Source of the DNA: Rhizobium aethiopicum
Lineage (GTDB): Bacteria; Pseudomonadota; Alphaproteobacteria; Rhizobiales; Rhizobiaceae
Assembly: GCF_014197535.1 (NCBI RefSeq)
Contig: NZ_JACIFV010000005.1
Location: 186,001 to 250,000 of the forward strand
Direction: 5' to 3'
Length of the DNA: 64,000 bases
In this document: piece after piece, positions 33,717 through 43,690 of the stretch
How positions within the stretch are numbered: position 1 is the stretch's first letter
Layout: the number at the start of each line of letters is the position of its first letter
The notes under the pieces: generated by a model
Database searches by the model: none
What the model was told of the DNA's origin: nothing
What the model saw: the letters and a program-made list of their open reading frames with translations, nothing else
Made by a program: the position numbers and the translations under genes

Positions 33717-36700
33717 TGCGTCTGCGCCGCCTCGACCTCACCCGCTATGGCAAATTCACCGATCACTCCATCGATTTCGGCGCGGCCCGTCAGGGTTCGC
33801 CGGACTTGCACATCGTTTATGGCCTGAACGAAGCAGGCAAGTCGACCACCTTCGCCGCCTATCTTGATCTGCTCTACGGCATTGGTGAGCGCAGCACCTA
33901 TAATTTCCTGCATCCCTACAATACGATGAAGGTCGGTGCGCGGCTGGAATTTGGTGGCTCGGAATACGAGCTCGCCCGGCTCAAGCTGCGGACTGGCAGC
34001 CTTGTCGACGATCGGGGACAAGCTGTGAACGAGGCGCTCCTGACCGGCGCGCTTGGAGGCGTCGGTCGCGAGGCCTATCGCACCATGTTCTCGCTCGACG
34101 ATCAGTCGCTCAAGGAAGGCGGCAACGCCATCATACAAAGCAAGGGCGAACTCGGCGAATTGCTGTTCTCGGCCAGCTCGGGTCTGGCAGGTCTCAGCCG
34201 TTCGCTGGTGACTGCGGCCGACGAAGCCACCGCGATCTACAAGAAGCGATCGTCGAGCACCAGGCTCGCGGAACTCAAGCGCGCGCTCGAAGCGCTCAAG
34301 GCCGAGCGCAATGCCATGGACACGCTTGCCTCCACCTATTCGGCCCTGAAATCGACTTATGAGCAGGCTGACGCTGCCTATGGCAAAACCACGCGGGAAC
34401 TGGCCGAGGCCAAGACCCGGCATCAGGAGCTCACGCGCCTTCTCGGCGCCCTACCCGCGGCCCTGGAGCTCCGCCGGCTGGATACAGATGCAGCCGGCAT
34501 GAGCGATCTGCCGCGGCCGCCGTCTGAATGGTTCGCGCTCCTGCCCCAGCTTTCGCGCGACGAGACGCGGCTGCAGGCGCTTGTCGAAACCGCCGACCGC
34601 ACGCTGCGCCAGCTTGCAGAAGAGATCGAGTCGATCTCGATCGACGACAAGGCGCTGGCGGTCGCCGCGCATATGGACCTGCTGGATCAGGGTCGGGCGC
34701 GCTATCTTGCGGCTGAGAGCGACCTGCCGAAGCGCCGGCTGGCGCTGGCCGAACAGGAGGGTGAGTTGGTCCGACTGCTGGCCGATCTCGAACAGCCCGG
34801 CCACACGGCGCCCGAGGCACTGCTGCTGCCCGCTTCGCTGATCGGCATCATCCGCGATCTCATCGAACGGCGTTCCGGCGTCGAGGCGAAACTGACAGCC
34901 GCCGATCGGGAACTGTTGCGAGCGCGGGAGAACCTCGAAAGGCTGGACAGGGAAGGCGGCTCGCGAGACGGAGCTGGGGTCCTGGATCCTGCGCGTTTCG
35001 GCCACATAGAGAGCGCCCTGAGCCGGCTGGCGGGATCTGATCTCCCCGTGCGGCTTACCATGGAAGAACGCACACTTGTCCAGGCGAAGCGAACGCAGGA
35101 GAACCAGTTCGCACAGCTCGCACCCTGGAGCGGCAACGCCGTCGCTCTGCGGCAGACGACCGCGGCAGAGCCTCGACAGATCGAAGCCTGGCGTGGCCAG
35201 GCGACTGCTATCGACAAGCGGATTGGCGATCACGAGGGAAGGCTGCGCGATCTCGGCACCGAACAGGCGCTGACCAAAGCCCGGATCGCGGCCTTCGTCG
35301 CCGGCGGTTCGATCGACGATACCGAGGCCGCTCGGCTGCGCGATGAACGCGATGCCGCCTGGCAGGCGCATCGCACCAGCCTGAATGCCGCCACGGCTCG
35401 GACGTTCGAGGAGCGGATGCGGCAGGACGACGTGGTATCCGCCGGCCGGCTGTCGCGGGCGCAGGAACTGGCCGAGCTGCGCCAACTCCGCCAGGCGGAA
35501 GCGGCAACGGCCGCAATGATCGAGCGGCAAAGGGAACTGCTTGGCGAAGCGCGCGCCGAACACGATGCGCTTGCCGAGCGCATCGGTGATCTGCTGCCTG
35601 GCAACATCGAATATGACGCCGAAGCCGCGGCGCGCGTGGCCGCACTCGAGACTTGGAGCACCAAGCGAGCCGCGGCGCTGGCCGCCTGGGACGATCTGCA
35701 ACACGCAGAAGACACGGTGCATGCGCTTCGCATCGAACGGGATAGGCATGCCTCAACGCTTGCGGAGAGCCTTGCACAAGCCGGTCTTGATGACGCAGAT
35801 CAGCTACCGGTCGCCGAGCTGATGCAGGCTGCAAATGATATACTCGCCGCCGGCAGAGCCGAGCGGGCGGCGCGGCAGGCGCATGAGAAGGCGGTCGGCG
35901 ACCTCAGCCACGATCTCAGGGAACGCCAGCGCGACCGGCAGGAGGCGCAAACCGCCATGGCGGCCTGGGAGCGGGAGTGGGCGGAGGCGCTGTCGCGAAC
36001 CTGGTTTGCCGACAAGGCCGGTTCGATGGCCGCCGTCCGCGCGATGCTGAATGCGCTCGCCACACTGCCCTCCATCCTGAAGGAGAGGGATGACCTCGCA
36101 AGCCGTGTTGCCGCGATGGAGCGCGACCAGCAGCAATTCCGCGAGCATATTGCCGGTTTGCTCGTAGACTGCGGTCTCAACCAGCCGGCGATGGATACGC
36201 TCGCCTCCGCAAACGCGCTTGTGGAACGTCATGAGGCGGCGCGTCATGCGGCTCAGCTTCGGGCGGACCGGCAGGCGGATCTCGAAAAACAATTGGAAAA
36301 ACGGCGTGCGCTGGAGGAGGAACTGGCCGTTCACAATGCCCGCAAGGACGAATTGACCGGCTATTTCGCCGCAGACTCGCTTGCTTCGGTGGAAGCATTC
36401 CTGAACCAGTCCCGAGAGCGGGACCGTCTGGAAGAGCGGGCCGCCACTTTACGCCACCAGATCACCGAGGCATTGCGTGCTGCGAGTTTTTCCGAGGCCG
36501 AACAGCGCCTCGACGGTGTCGACGCCGCTGCGGTCGAGCGCGACGCCATGGAGCTTGGCGCCCGGATCGAGGATCTCACCGAGCGTGCGAAGCTTCTCTA
36601 TTCCGACGTGTCGCTGGCGCGGCAGAAGCTCGAGGCCGTCGGCGGAGACGACGCCGTGGCCCGGATCGAGGCCAAGCGGCGGACCATTTTCCTTGAAATC

Positions 36701-37189
36701 GAGGAACTGGCGGTGCGGCATCTGACGCTGCGCGCCGGTACGCTCGCGGCCGAACAGGCGCTGCATATCTATCGCGAAAAACATCGCAGTTCGATGATGA
36801 ACCGCGCATCGGAGGCCTTTCGCCTGATCACCGGCGGCAATTATTCCGGCCTGACGACCCAGCCCGACCGGGACAAGGAGATATTGATCGGCGTGTCGCG
36901 CGACGGTGGTTCGAAGCTTGCGGATGCGATGTCGACCGGCACCCAGTTCCAGCTCTACCTCGCGCTTCGGCTGGCGGGCTACGAGGAATTCGCAGCGTTT
37001 CGCCGGCCCGTACCCTTCGTCGCCGACGACATCATGGAGAGCTTCGATAATCCCCGCTCCGAAGAGGTTTTCCGCCTGCTCGGTGAAATGGCAAAGGTCG
37101 GACAGGTTATCTACCTGACCCACCATTGGCATCTCTGCGAGATCGCGCGAGACGTTGTTCCGAACGTGACCATACATCGACTGCCGTGA
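33716..37189 (+). CDS. Rad50/SbcC-like ATPase (YhaN-like), 1157 aa
   Basis: SMC-type ATPase with an N-terminal Walker A in YGLNEAGKSTTFAAYLDLLY (about residues 36-55), about 900 residues of Ala/Arg/Glu-rich coiled coil, and a C-terminal half-site with the signature STGTQFQLYLALRLA, Walker B FVADDIMESFD and an H-loop YLTHHWHL. I do not see a clear zinc-hook CXXC in the middle, as in YhaN-type proteins. Works with the upstream nuclease; roles in double-strand-break processing or defence against foreign DNA are both possible. Confidence 0.88.
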   Translation: MRLRRLDLTRYGKFTDHSIDFGAARQGSPDLHIVYGLNEAGKSTTFAAYLDLLYGIGERSTYNFLHPYNTMKVGARLEFGGSEYELARLKLRTGSLVDDRGQAVNEALLTGALGGVGREAYRTMFSLDDQSLKEGGNAIIQSKGELGELLFSASSGLAGLSRSLVTAADEATAIYKKRSSSTRLAELKRALEALKAERNAMDTLASTYSALKSTYEQADAAYGKTTRELAEAKTRHQELTRLLGALPAALELRRLDTDAAGMSDLPRPPSEWFALLPQLSRDETRLQALVETADRTLRQLAEEIESISIDDKALAVAAHMDLLDQGRARYLAAESDLPKRRLALAEQEGELVRLLADLEQPGHTAPEALLLPASLIGIIRDLIERRSGVEAKLTAADRELLRARENLERLDREGGSRDGAGVLDPARFGHIESALSRLAGSDLPVRLTMEERTLVQAKRTQENQFAQLAPWSGNAVALRQTTAAEPRQIEAWRGQATAIDKRIGDHEGRLRDLGTEQALTKARIAAFVAGGSIDDTEAARLRDERDAAWQAHRTSLNAATARTFEERMRQDDVVSAGRLSRAQELAELRQLRQAEAATAAMIERQRELLGEARAEHDALAERIGDLLPGNIEYDAEAAARVAALETWSTKRAAALAAWDDLQHAEDTVHALRIERDRHASTLAESLAQAGLDDADQLPVAELMQAANDILAAGRAERAARQAHEKAVGDLSHDLRERQRDRQEAQTAMAAWEREWAEALSRTWFADKAGSMAAVRAMLNALATLPSILKERDDLASRVAAMERDQQQFREHIAGLLVDCGLNQPAMDTLASANALVERHEAARHAAQLRADRQADLEKQLEKRRALEEELAVHNARKDELTGYFAADSLASVEAFLNQSRERDRLEERAATLRHQITEALRAASFSEAEQRLDGVDAAAVERDAMELGARIEDLTERAKLLYSDVSLARQKLEAVGGDDAVARIEAKRRTIFLEIEELAVRHLTLRAGTLAAEQALHIYREKHRSSMMNRASEAFRLITGGNYSGLTTQPDRDKEILIGVSRDGGSKLADAMSTGTQFQLYLALRLAGYEEFAAFRRPVPFVADDIMESFDNPRSEEVFRLLGEMAKVGQVIYLTHHWHLCEIARDVVPNVTIHRLP

Positions 37190-37235
37190 CAGGGCGCAAA
37201 GAAACGCGCGCCACCTCTGCGTTTCGGCAGGGAGA

Positions 37236-37658
37236 TCAATCTTGCCACGGATCCAGCACGATAATGCCCGCGCCTTCGAAATCCCGGACATTGCGGGTAA
37301 CGACGGTCAGGCCGTGAACCAGGGCAGTCGCGGCAATCAAGGCGTCGGCTTCATTGCGCCGGTCTGGAACATGCAGATGCGCGCAGCGCGTCGCGACCCT
37401 ATCGTCGATCGGCAGGATACGGTCGGCGAATGCCGGTCGAACCTGATTTTCCAGCCACGCACGCAGACGAGCGCCCTGCGTTGCATCGCGGCGCTGCACG
37501 CCGAGTATTCCACGTTCCAATTCCAGGATCGTCATGGCGGAGATGCATAGGCCTGTTGCATCTTGCGCTCCAGCCCATGCGACCACATTGGCATCGGCCT
37601 TGCCGTCTCCGACCTTGCGCAGTTCGGAAACAACATTGGTATCCAGCAGATATTTCAA
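37236..37658 (-). CDS. PIN-domain toxin, VapC/FitB type, 140 aa
   Basis: Mg-dependent ribonuclease toxin. MKYLLDTNVVSELRK carries the first acidic residue (D6), ILELERGIL the conserved Glu, NEADALIAATALVHGLTVVT the third acidic cluster, and TRNVRDFEG the last Asp. Normal length. It overlaps its antitoxin gene by 4 bases and lies downstream of it. Cleaves RNA, often tRNA in the family, when antitoxin is lost. Confidence 0.9.
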   Translation of the reverse strand: MKYLLDTNVVSELRKVGDGKADANVVAWAGAQDATGLCISAMTILELERGILGVQRRDATQGARLRAWLENQVRPAFADRILPIDDRVATRCAHLHVPDRRNEADALIAATALVHGLTVVTRNVRDFEGAGIIVLDPWQD

Positions 37659-37909
37659 GATAGATCGACTCCTCGGGGGGCGATCTCAACACGAGGCAGA
37701 TCGAAGTCGATATCCGAGAGGCCTGGCATGGAGAGAGCATCGACGAGACTGCGGGGCTTGCCGGTTAGCCGCTCGAATTCGTCATAGGTCATCAACACGT
37801 GCGATGGCTTCCCACGATCCGTGATGATGACCGGACCATTTTGCGCCGCCTTCTTTGCCCTGCTCACGTCGTGATTGAGTTCGCGGCTGGAAAGATGTGT
37901 CACGCTCAT
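37655..37909 (-). CDS. Phd/YefM-type antitoxin, 84 aa
   Basis: DNA-binding antitoxin partner of the PIN toxin: MSVTHLSSRELNHDVSRAKK, then GPVIITDRGKPSHVLMTYDE and a C-terminal toxin-binding tail. The Phd/YefM fold is clear from SSRELNHDVS..K..A..GPV.ITDRGKP..VL. Start at ATG 37909; the open frame goes further upstream through the promoter. The perfect dyad at 37922-37941 is its likely operator. Confidence 0.88.
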   Translation of the reverse strand: MSVTHLSSRELNHDVSRAKKAAQNGPVIITDRGKPSHVLMTYDEFERLTGKPRSLVDALSMPGLSDIDFDLPRVEIAPRGVDLS

Positions 37910-37921
37910 AATCCATCTCCG

Positions 37922-37941
37922 ATGTAGGTACTTGCCTACAT
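37922..37941. promoter_or_regulatory. Operator dyad of the toxin-antitoxin pair
   Basis: ATGTAGG-N6-CCTACAT, a perfect 7-bp inverted repeat, lies 12 bases upstream of the antitoxin start and beside a TATAT stretch that could be the -10 region. Antitoxins of the Phd family autoregulate by binding such palindromes. Confidence 0.7.
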
Positions 37942-38143
37942 ATAGCATCCGGAGAATGAAAGGCAAGATCAGCCGACCGTTTCGCGGCCGGAGACGTCGG
38001 GTCACAATGGCGAATCGATGCGGGGCTACACGAGCGATGTCGGGATATTGGCTTCCCAGATCATCTCTGATCTAGTCTCGCTTCTCAGCCGGGCAGCCCA
38101 GCCGCGGCTGATGGTATTCGAAACAAGCGAGAGCCGTATTCTC

Positions 38144-39058
38144 ATGACCACTCACCGCTTCATTCCGACGACCTTTCACAATGTCATCGGCTCTCTTCCG
38201 CCCGCCTTGTATGTCGCTGACGGCGATACCGTCGTCACGGAGACGCTAGACGCGATCGGCTATGACAAGGACGGCATCCGGCGGACATCCGGTCCCAACC
38301 CGATGAACGGCCCGATCTTCGTGGAAGGCGCCGAGCCCGGAGATGCGCTGAAGGTCGAGATCATCAGCATGACACCGACAAGGGACACTGGTTTTACGCG
38401 CAGCATCGTCGCGGCCAATGTCATCGATCCGGAGACGGTTCGCGACCTGCCGCCGCGCGATATGGCGATCTGGGCGATCGACCGCGAAGCATTGACGGTC
38501 CGATTGTCCGAGCCGGTCTCCGGCCTCGAAAATTTCGTGCTGCCTCTTGCGCCGATGATCGGCTGTTTCGGTGTTGCCCCCAGCCTCGGCCAGGCAATCT
38601 CGACGGCGACCAGCGGCGAATATGGCGGCAACATGGATTATCGCCTGTTCGGTCCGGGCACGGCCGTTCGATTGCCCGTATCGGCGCCGGGCGGCCTTTT
38701 CTTTTTGGGCGACTGCCATGCCGTGCAGGGAGATGGCGAGATCGTCGGCACCGGCGTCGAGACCACTTTCGAAGTCACGGTGCGGCTGACGGTGGAAAAG
38801 AAGGCCGGGCTAGTCTGGCCACGCGGAGAAACCGCTGAAGACATCTTCACCATCGGCAATGCCCGGCCCCTCGATCAGGCGCTTCAGCATGCAACCAGTG
38901 AAATGTTGAATTGGCTGGCATCCGATTATGGCCTCGACAGAACGGCGGCAAGCCATCTGCTGGGCCAGGTGGTGCGTTATGATGTCGGCAACGTCTTCGA
39001 TCCGGCCTATACGATGGCCTGCAGGGTCGCCAAGAGATGGCTGGTTCGCCGATCGTGA
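38144..39058 (+). CDS. Acetamidase/formamidase family protein, 304 aa
   Basis: FmdA/AmdA-type amide hydrolase. Family features: GPNPMNGPIFVEGAEPGDAL, VLPLAPMIGCFGVAP near the middle, GPGTAVRLPVSAPGGLFFLG and DCHAVQGDGEIVGTGVETT, which includes the conserved metal/active region. Start at ATG 38144 gives the usual ~300 aa; an ATG at 38111 is possible. It probably releases ammonia from short amides. It stands alone between the toxin-antitoxin pair and the peptidase locus; the C-terminal ends of the two neighbours face each other. Confidence 0.85.
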   Translation: MTTHRFIPTTFHNVIGSLPPALYVADGDTVVTETLDAIGYDKDGIRRTSGPNPMNGPIFVEGAEPGDALKVEIISMTPTRDTGFTRSIVAANVIDPETVRDLPPRDMAIWAIDREALTVRLSEPVSGLENFVLPLAPMIGCFGVAPSLGQAISTATSGEYGGNMDYRLFGPGTAVRLPVSAPGGLFFLGDCHAVQGDGEIVGTGVETTFEVTVRLTVEKKAGLVWPRGETAEDIFTIGNARPLDQALQHATSEMLNWLASDYGLDRTAASHLLGQVVRYDVGNVFDPAYTMACRVAKRWLVRRS

Positions 39059-39074
39059 CGGAACGGCATATGCG

Positions 39075-39983
39075 TCAGTCGTGCCGCGACAGGAAGCGGG
39101 AAACGGTCGCCATGCAAAGCTGCCTTTCCTCGACATGCGGCATGTGGCTGGAATTTTCGAACAGCACCCATTCGCAGCCGGGAACGCGTTCGAGGTAGGG
39201 CCTGACCACCAGCGGTGTCGCCTCGTCGTATTTGCCCGAGATCAGCAGCGTCGGTGCTTCGATGCGGTCGAGCCTGTCTTCGATCGTCCAATCCTTCATC
39301 GTTCCGATGACGTGGAATTCGGTTGGGCCGTTCATGTTGCGATAGACGGTGTTGTCTTCGTCCATGATGGCGAAGGTCCGCGCCACTTCGGGCGGCCATG
39401 GCGCCACGCGGCAGACATGGCGATCATAGAACACGCGGGAGGCGGCGATATAGTCCGGATCGGTAAGGCTTCCCGCTCGTTCGTGCTTCAGCAGCGTGTC
39501 CTGCACCTCCTTCGGCAGTTCCTGCCGCAGCCGGTTGGCTTCGGCAACCCAGGTGTGCATGTTGGCCGGCGAGTTGGCGATGACAAGAGCCTTCAGACCT
39601 TGCGGCCGGCGCACCGCATGTTCGGCGCCGAGCATGCCGCCCCAGGACTGGCCCAGGAAGGCGTAACGATGCTGGATGCCGAGATGGGCAAGCAGCGCGT
39701 CGAGCTCTTCGAGGAAGAGGCCGACCGTCCAGAAATCCGGCCCCTTGTCCGGAAGGCGGGTGGAATTGCCGTTGCCGAGCTGGTCGTAGTGGATGACCGG
39801 GCGGCCGTCGAGGGCGGCGATCTCTTTGAAGGAATCGACGTAGTCATGGGTGCAGCCGGGCCCTCCGTGCGCAACGACGAGAGGCAGCTTGTCGCTTTCC
39901 AGCGAACCGGTGACGCGGTACCAGGTGCGATAATCGCGAAAGGGCAGATAGGCTTCACTTGTTGCGACTTCGGCCACCGACAT
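39075..39983 (-). CDS. Proline iminopeptidase-family hydrolase, 302 aa
   Basis: Alpha/beta-hydrolase of the S33 family. Oxyanion-hole [14 protein letters not shown], nucleophile elbow GQSWGGMLG with the catalytic Ser, Asp in [12 protein letters not shown] and His in NSSHMPH near the C-terminus. I start at ATG 39983 ([13 protein letters not shown]) with AGGGG 7 nt upstream; a start at 39989 or 40043 is possible. It lies just downstream of the LuxR solo in the same direction and its relative is at 40962. Removes N-terminal Pro or other residues from small peptides or amides. Confidence 0.87.
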   Translation of the reverse strand: MSVAEVATSEAYLPFRDYRTWYRVTGSLESDKLPLVVAHGGPGCTHDYVDSFKEIAALDGRPVIHYDQLGNGNSTRLPDKGPDFWTVGLFLEELDALLAHLGIQHRYAFLGQSWGGMLGAEHAVRRPQGLKALVIANSPANMHTWVAEANRLRQELPKEVQDTLLKHERAGSLTDPDYIAASRVFYDRHVCRVAPWPPEVARTFAIMDEDNTVYRNMNGPTEFHVIGTMKDWTIEDRLDRIEAPTLLISGKYDEATPLVVRPYLERVPGCEWVLFENSSHMPHVEERQLCMATVSRFLSRHD

Positions 39984-40039
39984 CTCCATTCCCCTAAAGT
40001 TTGGAAACCATAACGCGGCGGCAGCGGCGAAGGCAGCTA

Positions 40040-40834
40040 TCACAAGTTATAGGATGGCAATGATCGGCCCTGCTCTTCGAGCAGGCGGTAATGGGTGGCG
40101 CGTACGACGGCCTGCGTACGGTTGCGGGCGCCGAGTTTTTTGGCCGCGGCGTTGAGATGCATGACCACGGTCGGGACGGAACGGCCGATGATGCGCGAGA
40201 TTTCCTTGGCGGAATAGCCTCCCGCCGAATGGCGCAGGCATTCGCGCTCCCGCTCGGTCAGGCGGATGGTGCCGACGCTGCGAGCCTTCGTGTCGAAAAG
40301 CGAATAGGCGGTCTCATGGAAGACGTGGGCAAGCAGGTTGAAGTCAGCGATGGAGCGCAACGCATGCCGTTCGAAATCGCGGTCGCCGCGGAAACGGATG
40401 CCGGTGACCGTCGCATAATCGCCTCCCGGCATATGGACCGGCACGGTGACCCCCGTCGACATATCGCGTTCACTCAAATAGCGCGTCACCGGTGCGGTGT
40501 CGTCGCTCATGAAGCGGTTGATCAGCGTGTCCGCATTCGTGTCGTAATTCCAGAAGAACGGCGCGCTGCTGCGCAGCGCCACCTGCTGGACCGGGTCGAT
40601 GCGGAAATAACCGCGATCGAACCAATAGTCGTGCATATCGTCGGCGATGTTCCGGAGCTTCAGCAGCGACGGGATCATGATCGCGCCGTCGAGGTCGTAT
40701 GGCACCGGCGTATAGTCGTAGATCAGGGCCTCGAAGCCCAGCTGCTTCATCGCCTCAAAGGCCTGGTCGATCCGGCCGTCCAGCGTTTCATGCGCTGTAA
40801 ACTGCCGTCTGATCGTTCCGATGTCGTCAAGCAT
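40040..40834 (-). CDS. LuxR solo regulator of the plant-responsive type, 264 aa
   Basis: Residues 20-180 form an autoinducer-binding domain; 195-255 a LuxR helix-turn-helix ([40 protein letters not shown]). Of the positions conserved in acyl-homoserine-lactone receptors, the first Trp is Met67 and the Tyr is Trp71 (DDMHDYW), while Asp80-Pro81, Trp95 and Gly128 are kept. This Met/Trp pair is the mark of the plant-associated solos (OryR, PsoR, NesR, PipR). No luxI-type synthase is in the window. Flanked by two pip genes and a peptide importer, as with PipR. GGAG precedes the ATG. Confidence 0.88.
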   Translation of the reverse strand: MLDDIGTIRRQFTAHETLDGRIDQAFEAMKQLGFEALIYDYTPVPYDLDGAIMIPSLLKLRNIADDMHDYWFDRGYFRIDPVQQVALRSSAPFFWNYDTNADTLINRFMSDDTAPVTRYLSERDMSTGVTVPVHMPGGDYATVTGIRFRGDRDFERHALRSIADFNLLAHVFHETAYSLFDTKARSVGTIRLTERERECLRHSAGGYSAKEISRIIGRSVPTVVMHLNAAAKKLGARNRTQAVVRATHYRLLEEQGRSLPSYNL

Positions 40835-40961
40835 GGGCTGCTCCGGGTTTCGGCGTGGCGCCTACCCTATCACTTCTTATAGCTGGCACGGAACGCGATT
40901 TACGGTAAAAATTTAACCACGCCCAAATATTGAGCAAGGGATATTTCTGCTGGAGCAATCA

Positions 40962-41852
40962 ATGTGGCGTGAAATACAGCCGGACGCGCGATTCGAGATC
41001 GATGTCGGTGGCTATCGCGTCGTCGCCTATAGCTTCGGGACCGGCAACGAGACGGTGTTCTGCCTGAACGGCGGTCCCGGTCTGCCCTGCGATTACCTGC
41101 GCGAGGCGCACTCCTGCCTGGCCGAGAAGGGCTACCGCGTCGTCGCCTTCGATCAGCTCGGCACCGGCGCCTCCGACCGGCCGGACGATCTTTCGCTCTG
41201 GACGATCGGCCGCTATGTCGAGGAGACCGAGACGGTGCGCAAGACGCTCGGGCTCGGAAAGGTCCACATGCTCGGCCATTCCTGGGGCGGGTGGCTCGCG
41301 ATCGACTATGCGCTGACCTATCCCCAAAACCTCAAGACCTTGATCCTCGGGGATACCGTCGCCGATATGCCGCATCTGATTACGGAACTGGAGCGGCTGC
41401 GGGCAGCACTCGGCCCCGAGACCGTCTCGATGATGCAGAAGCACGAGGCACAAGGGACTTACGACCACCCGGAATATCTCGCTGCCGTCACCATCCTCAA
41501 CTACCGCCATGTCTGCCGCCTGGCCGAATGGCCGGCACCGGTGCGCCGCTCGCTCGACGACTGGAACATGGCGCCTTACGCGACGATGCAGGGCCCGAAC
41601 GAGTTTCTTTATATCGGCAACCTCAAGGACTGGAACCGCATCCCGGATCTGCCGCGGCTGACGCTGCCGGTGCTGATCACCACGGGAGAGCATGACGAGC
41701 TGACGCCGGCCTGCGCTCTCAGGATGAAGCTCGCGCTGCCAAATGCCGAGCTCCGGGTGTTCGCCAATGCCAGCCACATGCCCTTCTACGAGAACCCGCA
41801 GGACTATTATCCGGCGCTTCTCGATTTCCTCGACCGGCACAAGGCAGCCTGA
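40962..41852 (+). CDS. Proline iminopeptidase-family hydrolase (pip), 296 aa
   Basis: S33-type alpha/beta-hydrolase with NGGPGLPCDYLREA, nucleophile elbow GHSWGGWLA, and a late Asp in TGEHDELTP and His in NASHMPFYE. Divergent from the LuxR solo gene, 127 bases apart, and first of a rightward run into the peptide ABC transporter; the gap to the permease is about 50 bases. In characterised plant-responsive LuxR loci, the adjacent pip gene is the direct target of the regulator. GGAG before the ATG. Confidence 0.88.
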   Translation: MWREIQPDARFEIDVGGYRVVAYSFGTGNETVFCLNGGPGLPCDYLREAHSCLAEKGYRVVAFDQLGTGASDRPDDLSLWTIGRYVEETETVRKTLGLGKVHMLGHSWGGWLAIDYALTYPQNLKTLILGDTVADMPHLITELERLRAALGPETVSMMQKHEAQGTYDHPEYLAAVTILNYRHVCRLAEWPAPVRRSLDDWNMAPYATMQGPNEFLYIGNLKDWNRIPDLPRLTLPVLITTGEHDELTPACALRMKLALPNAELRVFANASHMPFYENPQDYYPALLDFLDRHKAA

Positions 41853-41903
41853 TGCAAATGAAAGCGGCGCAAACCGGACGAAGACAGAGGGGCGAGCGCC
41901 GTC

Positions 41904-42842
41904 ATGCATCGCTATAAATTCGTTCTGACCCGGCCGCTGCAGTTCCTGCCGGTCATTTTCGGCATCAGCGTCATCACCTTCATTCTCGTCCGGTTGATCC
42001 CCGGCGATCCGGCGCGCAACATCCTCGGCACGCGCGCCACACCGGCTGCCCTTGCCAGCATCCGCGCCCAATACGGTCTCGACCAGCCGATGTGGCTGCA
42101 ATATGTCTATTTCCTCAAGAACCTCGCCAATGGCGAGATGGGCAAATCGATCCTCTACAAGATCGACGTGCTGAAGCTGATCGTCACCCGCATCGAGCCG
42201 ACGCTCGCGCTTGTTGCCGCCAGCGTCATCCTGTCGGTCCTGATCGCGCTGCCGATGGCGGCAATCGCTGCGCGCAATGCCGGCCGGGCGCCAGACCATG
42301 CGGTGCGCATCGTCTCGACCTTCGGTATCGGTTTCCCGCCCTTCTGGCTGGGGCTGATGCTGATCATCCTCTTCAGCGTCGAGCTAGGCCTGCTGCCGGT
42401 TTCTGGCTACGGCGCGACCCTCGGCGAAAAACTTGCGCATCTTGTGCTGCCGAGCCTGACGGTGGCGCTCTCGCTCTCGACGGTGCTGACACGCAGCCTG
42501 CGGGCGGCAATGATCGAGGCGCTGAAATCGGATGTCGCGACGGCGGCGCGCGCCCGCGGCATGCCCGAAGGCATCGTCTTCTGGCGGCACGTGCTGCCGA
42601 ATTCGCTGGTGCCGACGATCAACCTGCTCGCCGTCAATATTGGCTGGCTGATCGGCGGCACGGTTGTGGTCGAGAGCGTCTTTGCGCTGCCCGGCATGGG
42701 CCAGCTGCTGGTCAGGGCGATCTTTTCGCGTGACTATATGGTGGTGCAGGGCGTCGCCATGGTCTTTGCCTGCGCCACCGTGCTGATCAACTTCATCGCC
42801 GACATCGTCACCGTTGCCGTCGATCCGAGGGTGAAGCTATGA
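41904..42842 (+). CDS. Peptide-type ABC transporter permease (DppB family), 312 aa
   Basis: Inner-membrane permease of the dipeptide/oligopeptide/nickel class. An N-terminal transmembrane helix is followed by the signature FILVRLIPGDPARNILGTRA and the EAA-like cytoplasmic loop ALKSDVATAARARGMPEGIV; about six helices in total. It overlaps the next permease by 4 bases. Part of the importer 41904-46921 behind the pip gene, so peptides or plant-derived amino-amide compounds are plausible substrates. Confidence 0.92.
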   Translation: MHRYKFVLTRPLQFLPVIFGISVITFILVRLIPGDPARNILGTRATPAALASIRAQYGLDQPMWLQYVYFLKNLANGEMGKSILYKIDVLKLIVTRIEPTLALVAASVILSVLIALPMAAIAARNAGRAPDHAVRIVSTFGIGFPPFWLGLMLIILFSVELGLLPVSGYGATLGEKLAHLVLPSLTVALSLSTVLTRSLRAAMIEALKSDVATAARARGMPEGIVFWRHVLPNSLVPTINLLAVNIGWLIGGTVVVESVFALPGMGQLLVRAIFSRDYMVVQGVAMVFACATVLINFIADIVTVAVDPRVKL

Positions 42843-43690
42843 GCATCGAGGCGACGGCACCCGCGTCCCCTGGCTGGCGCCGCCTTCTCGGCCGGCGGCC
42901 GATGTTTGCCGTTGGCGCCGGCGTGCTGCTGTTCTTCATCCTGCTGGCGCTTGGCGCGCCTCTTATCGCGCCCTATGACCCGATCATGCAGAATGCCGAG
43001 GTGCGCCTGCAGGCGCCTTCGCTGCTTCACCCCTTCGGCACCGACAATTTCGGCCGTGACATCCTTTCCCGCGTCATCTGGGGTGCGCGCATCGATCTGC
43101 AGATGGCGCTGATCGGCGTCGTCTTCCCCTTTCTGATCGGCACGACGATCGGCACCATTGCCGGCTTCTTCGGCGGCCTCGTCGATGCGCTGTTCATGCG
43201 CCTCGTCGATATCATTCTCGCCTTCCCCTTCCTCGTGCTGATGCTGTCGATCATCGCGATCCTTGGCCCCGGGCTCGGCAGCTTCTACATCGCCATGGCG
43301 TTGGTCGGCTGGGTCTCCTATGCGCGACTGATCCGGGCGCAGATGCTGGTGCTGAAGGGCAGCGATTACGCCGTTGCCGCCGTCAGCCTCGGCTTCAGCC
43401 GCAGTCGCATCATGTTCCGCCATTTGCTGCCGAACGCGATTGCCGGCTCGATCGTCTTTTCCATGTCCGATGCGACGCTGGTGCTGCTGAGCGGCGCGGC
43501 CGTCAGCTATCTCGGCCTCGGCGTCCAGCCGCCGATCGCCGAATGGGGTGTCATGGTCGCCGAAGGCCAGAGCTTCATCACCACAGCCTGGTGGATCACC
43601 CTGTTTCCCGGCCTCTCCATCGTCTGCCTCGCCTTTGGCTTCAGCATGCTTGGCGATGCCCTCGGCGAAATGCTGGGAGTACATGAATGA
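42839..43690 (+). CDS. Peptide-type ABC transporter permease (DppC family), 283 aa
   Basis: Partner permease. N-terminal hydrophobic stretch, then the DppC signature APYDPIMQNAEVRLQAPSLL and HPFGTDNFGRDILSRVIWGA, and the EAA loop KGSDYAVAAVSLGFSRSRIM. Six helices expected. Overlaps both neighbours by 4 bases, so its synthesis is coupled with DppB-like and the ATPase. Confidence 0.92.
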   Translation: MSIEATAPASPGWRRLLGRRPMFAVGAGVLLFFILLALGAPLIAPYDPIMQNAEVRLQAPSLLHPFGTDNFGRDILSRVIWGARIDLQMALIGVVFPFLIGTTIGTIAGFFGGLVDALFMRLVDIILAFPFLVLMLSIIAILGPGLGSFYIAMALVGWVSYARLIRAQMLVLKGSDYAVAAVSLGFSRSRIMFRHLLPNAIAGSIVFSMSDATLVLLSGAAVSYLGLGVQPPIAEWGVMVAEGQSFITTAWWITLFPGLSIVCLAFGFSMLGDALGEMLGVHE

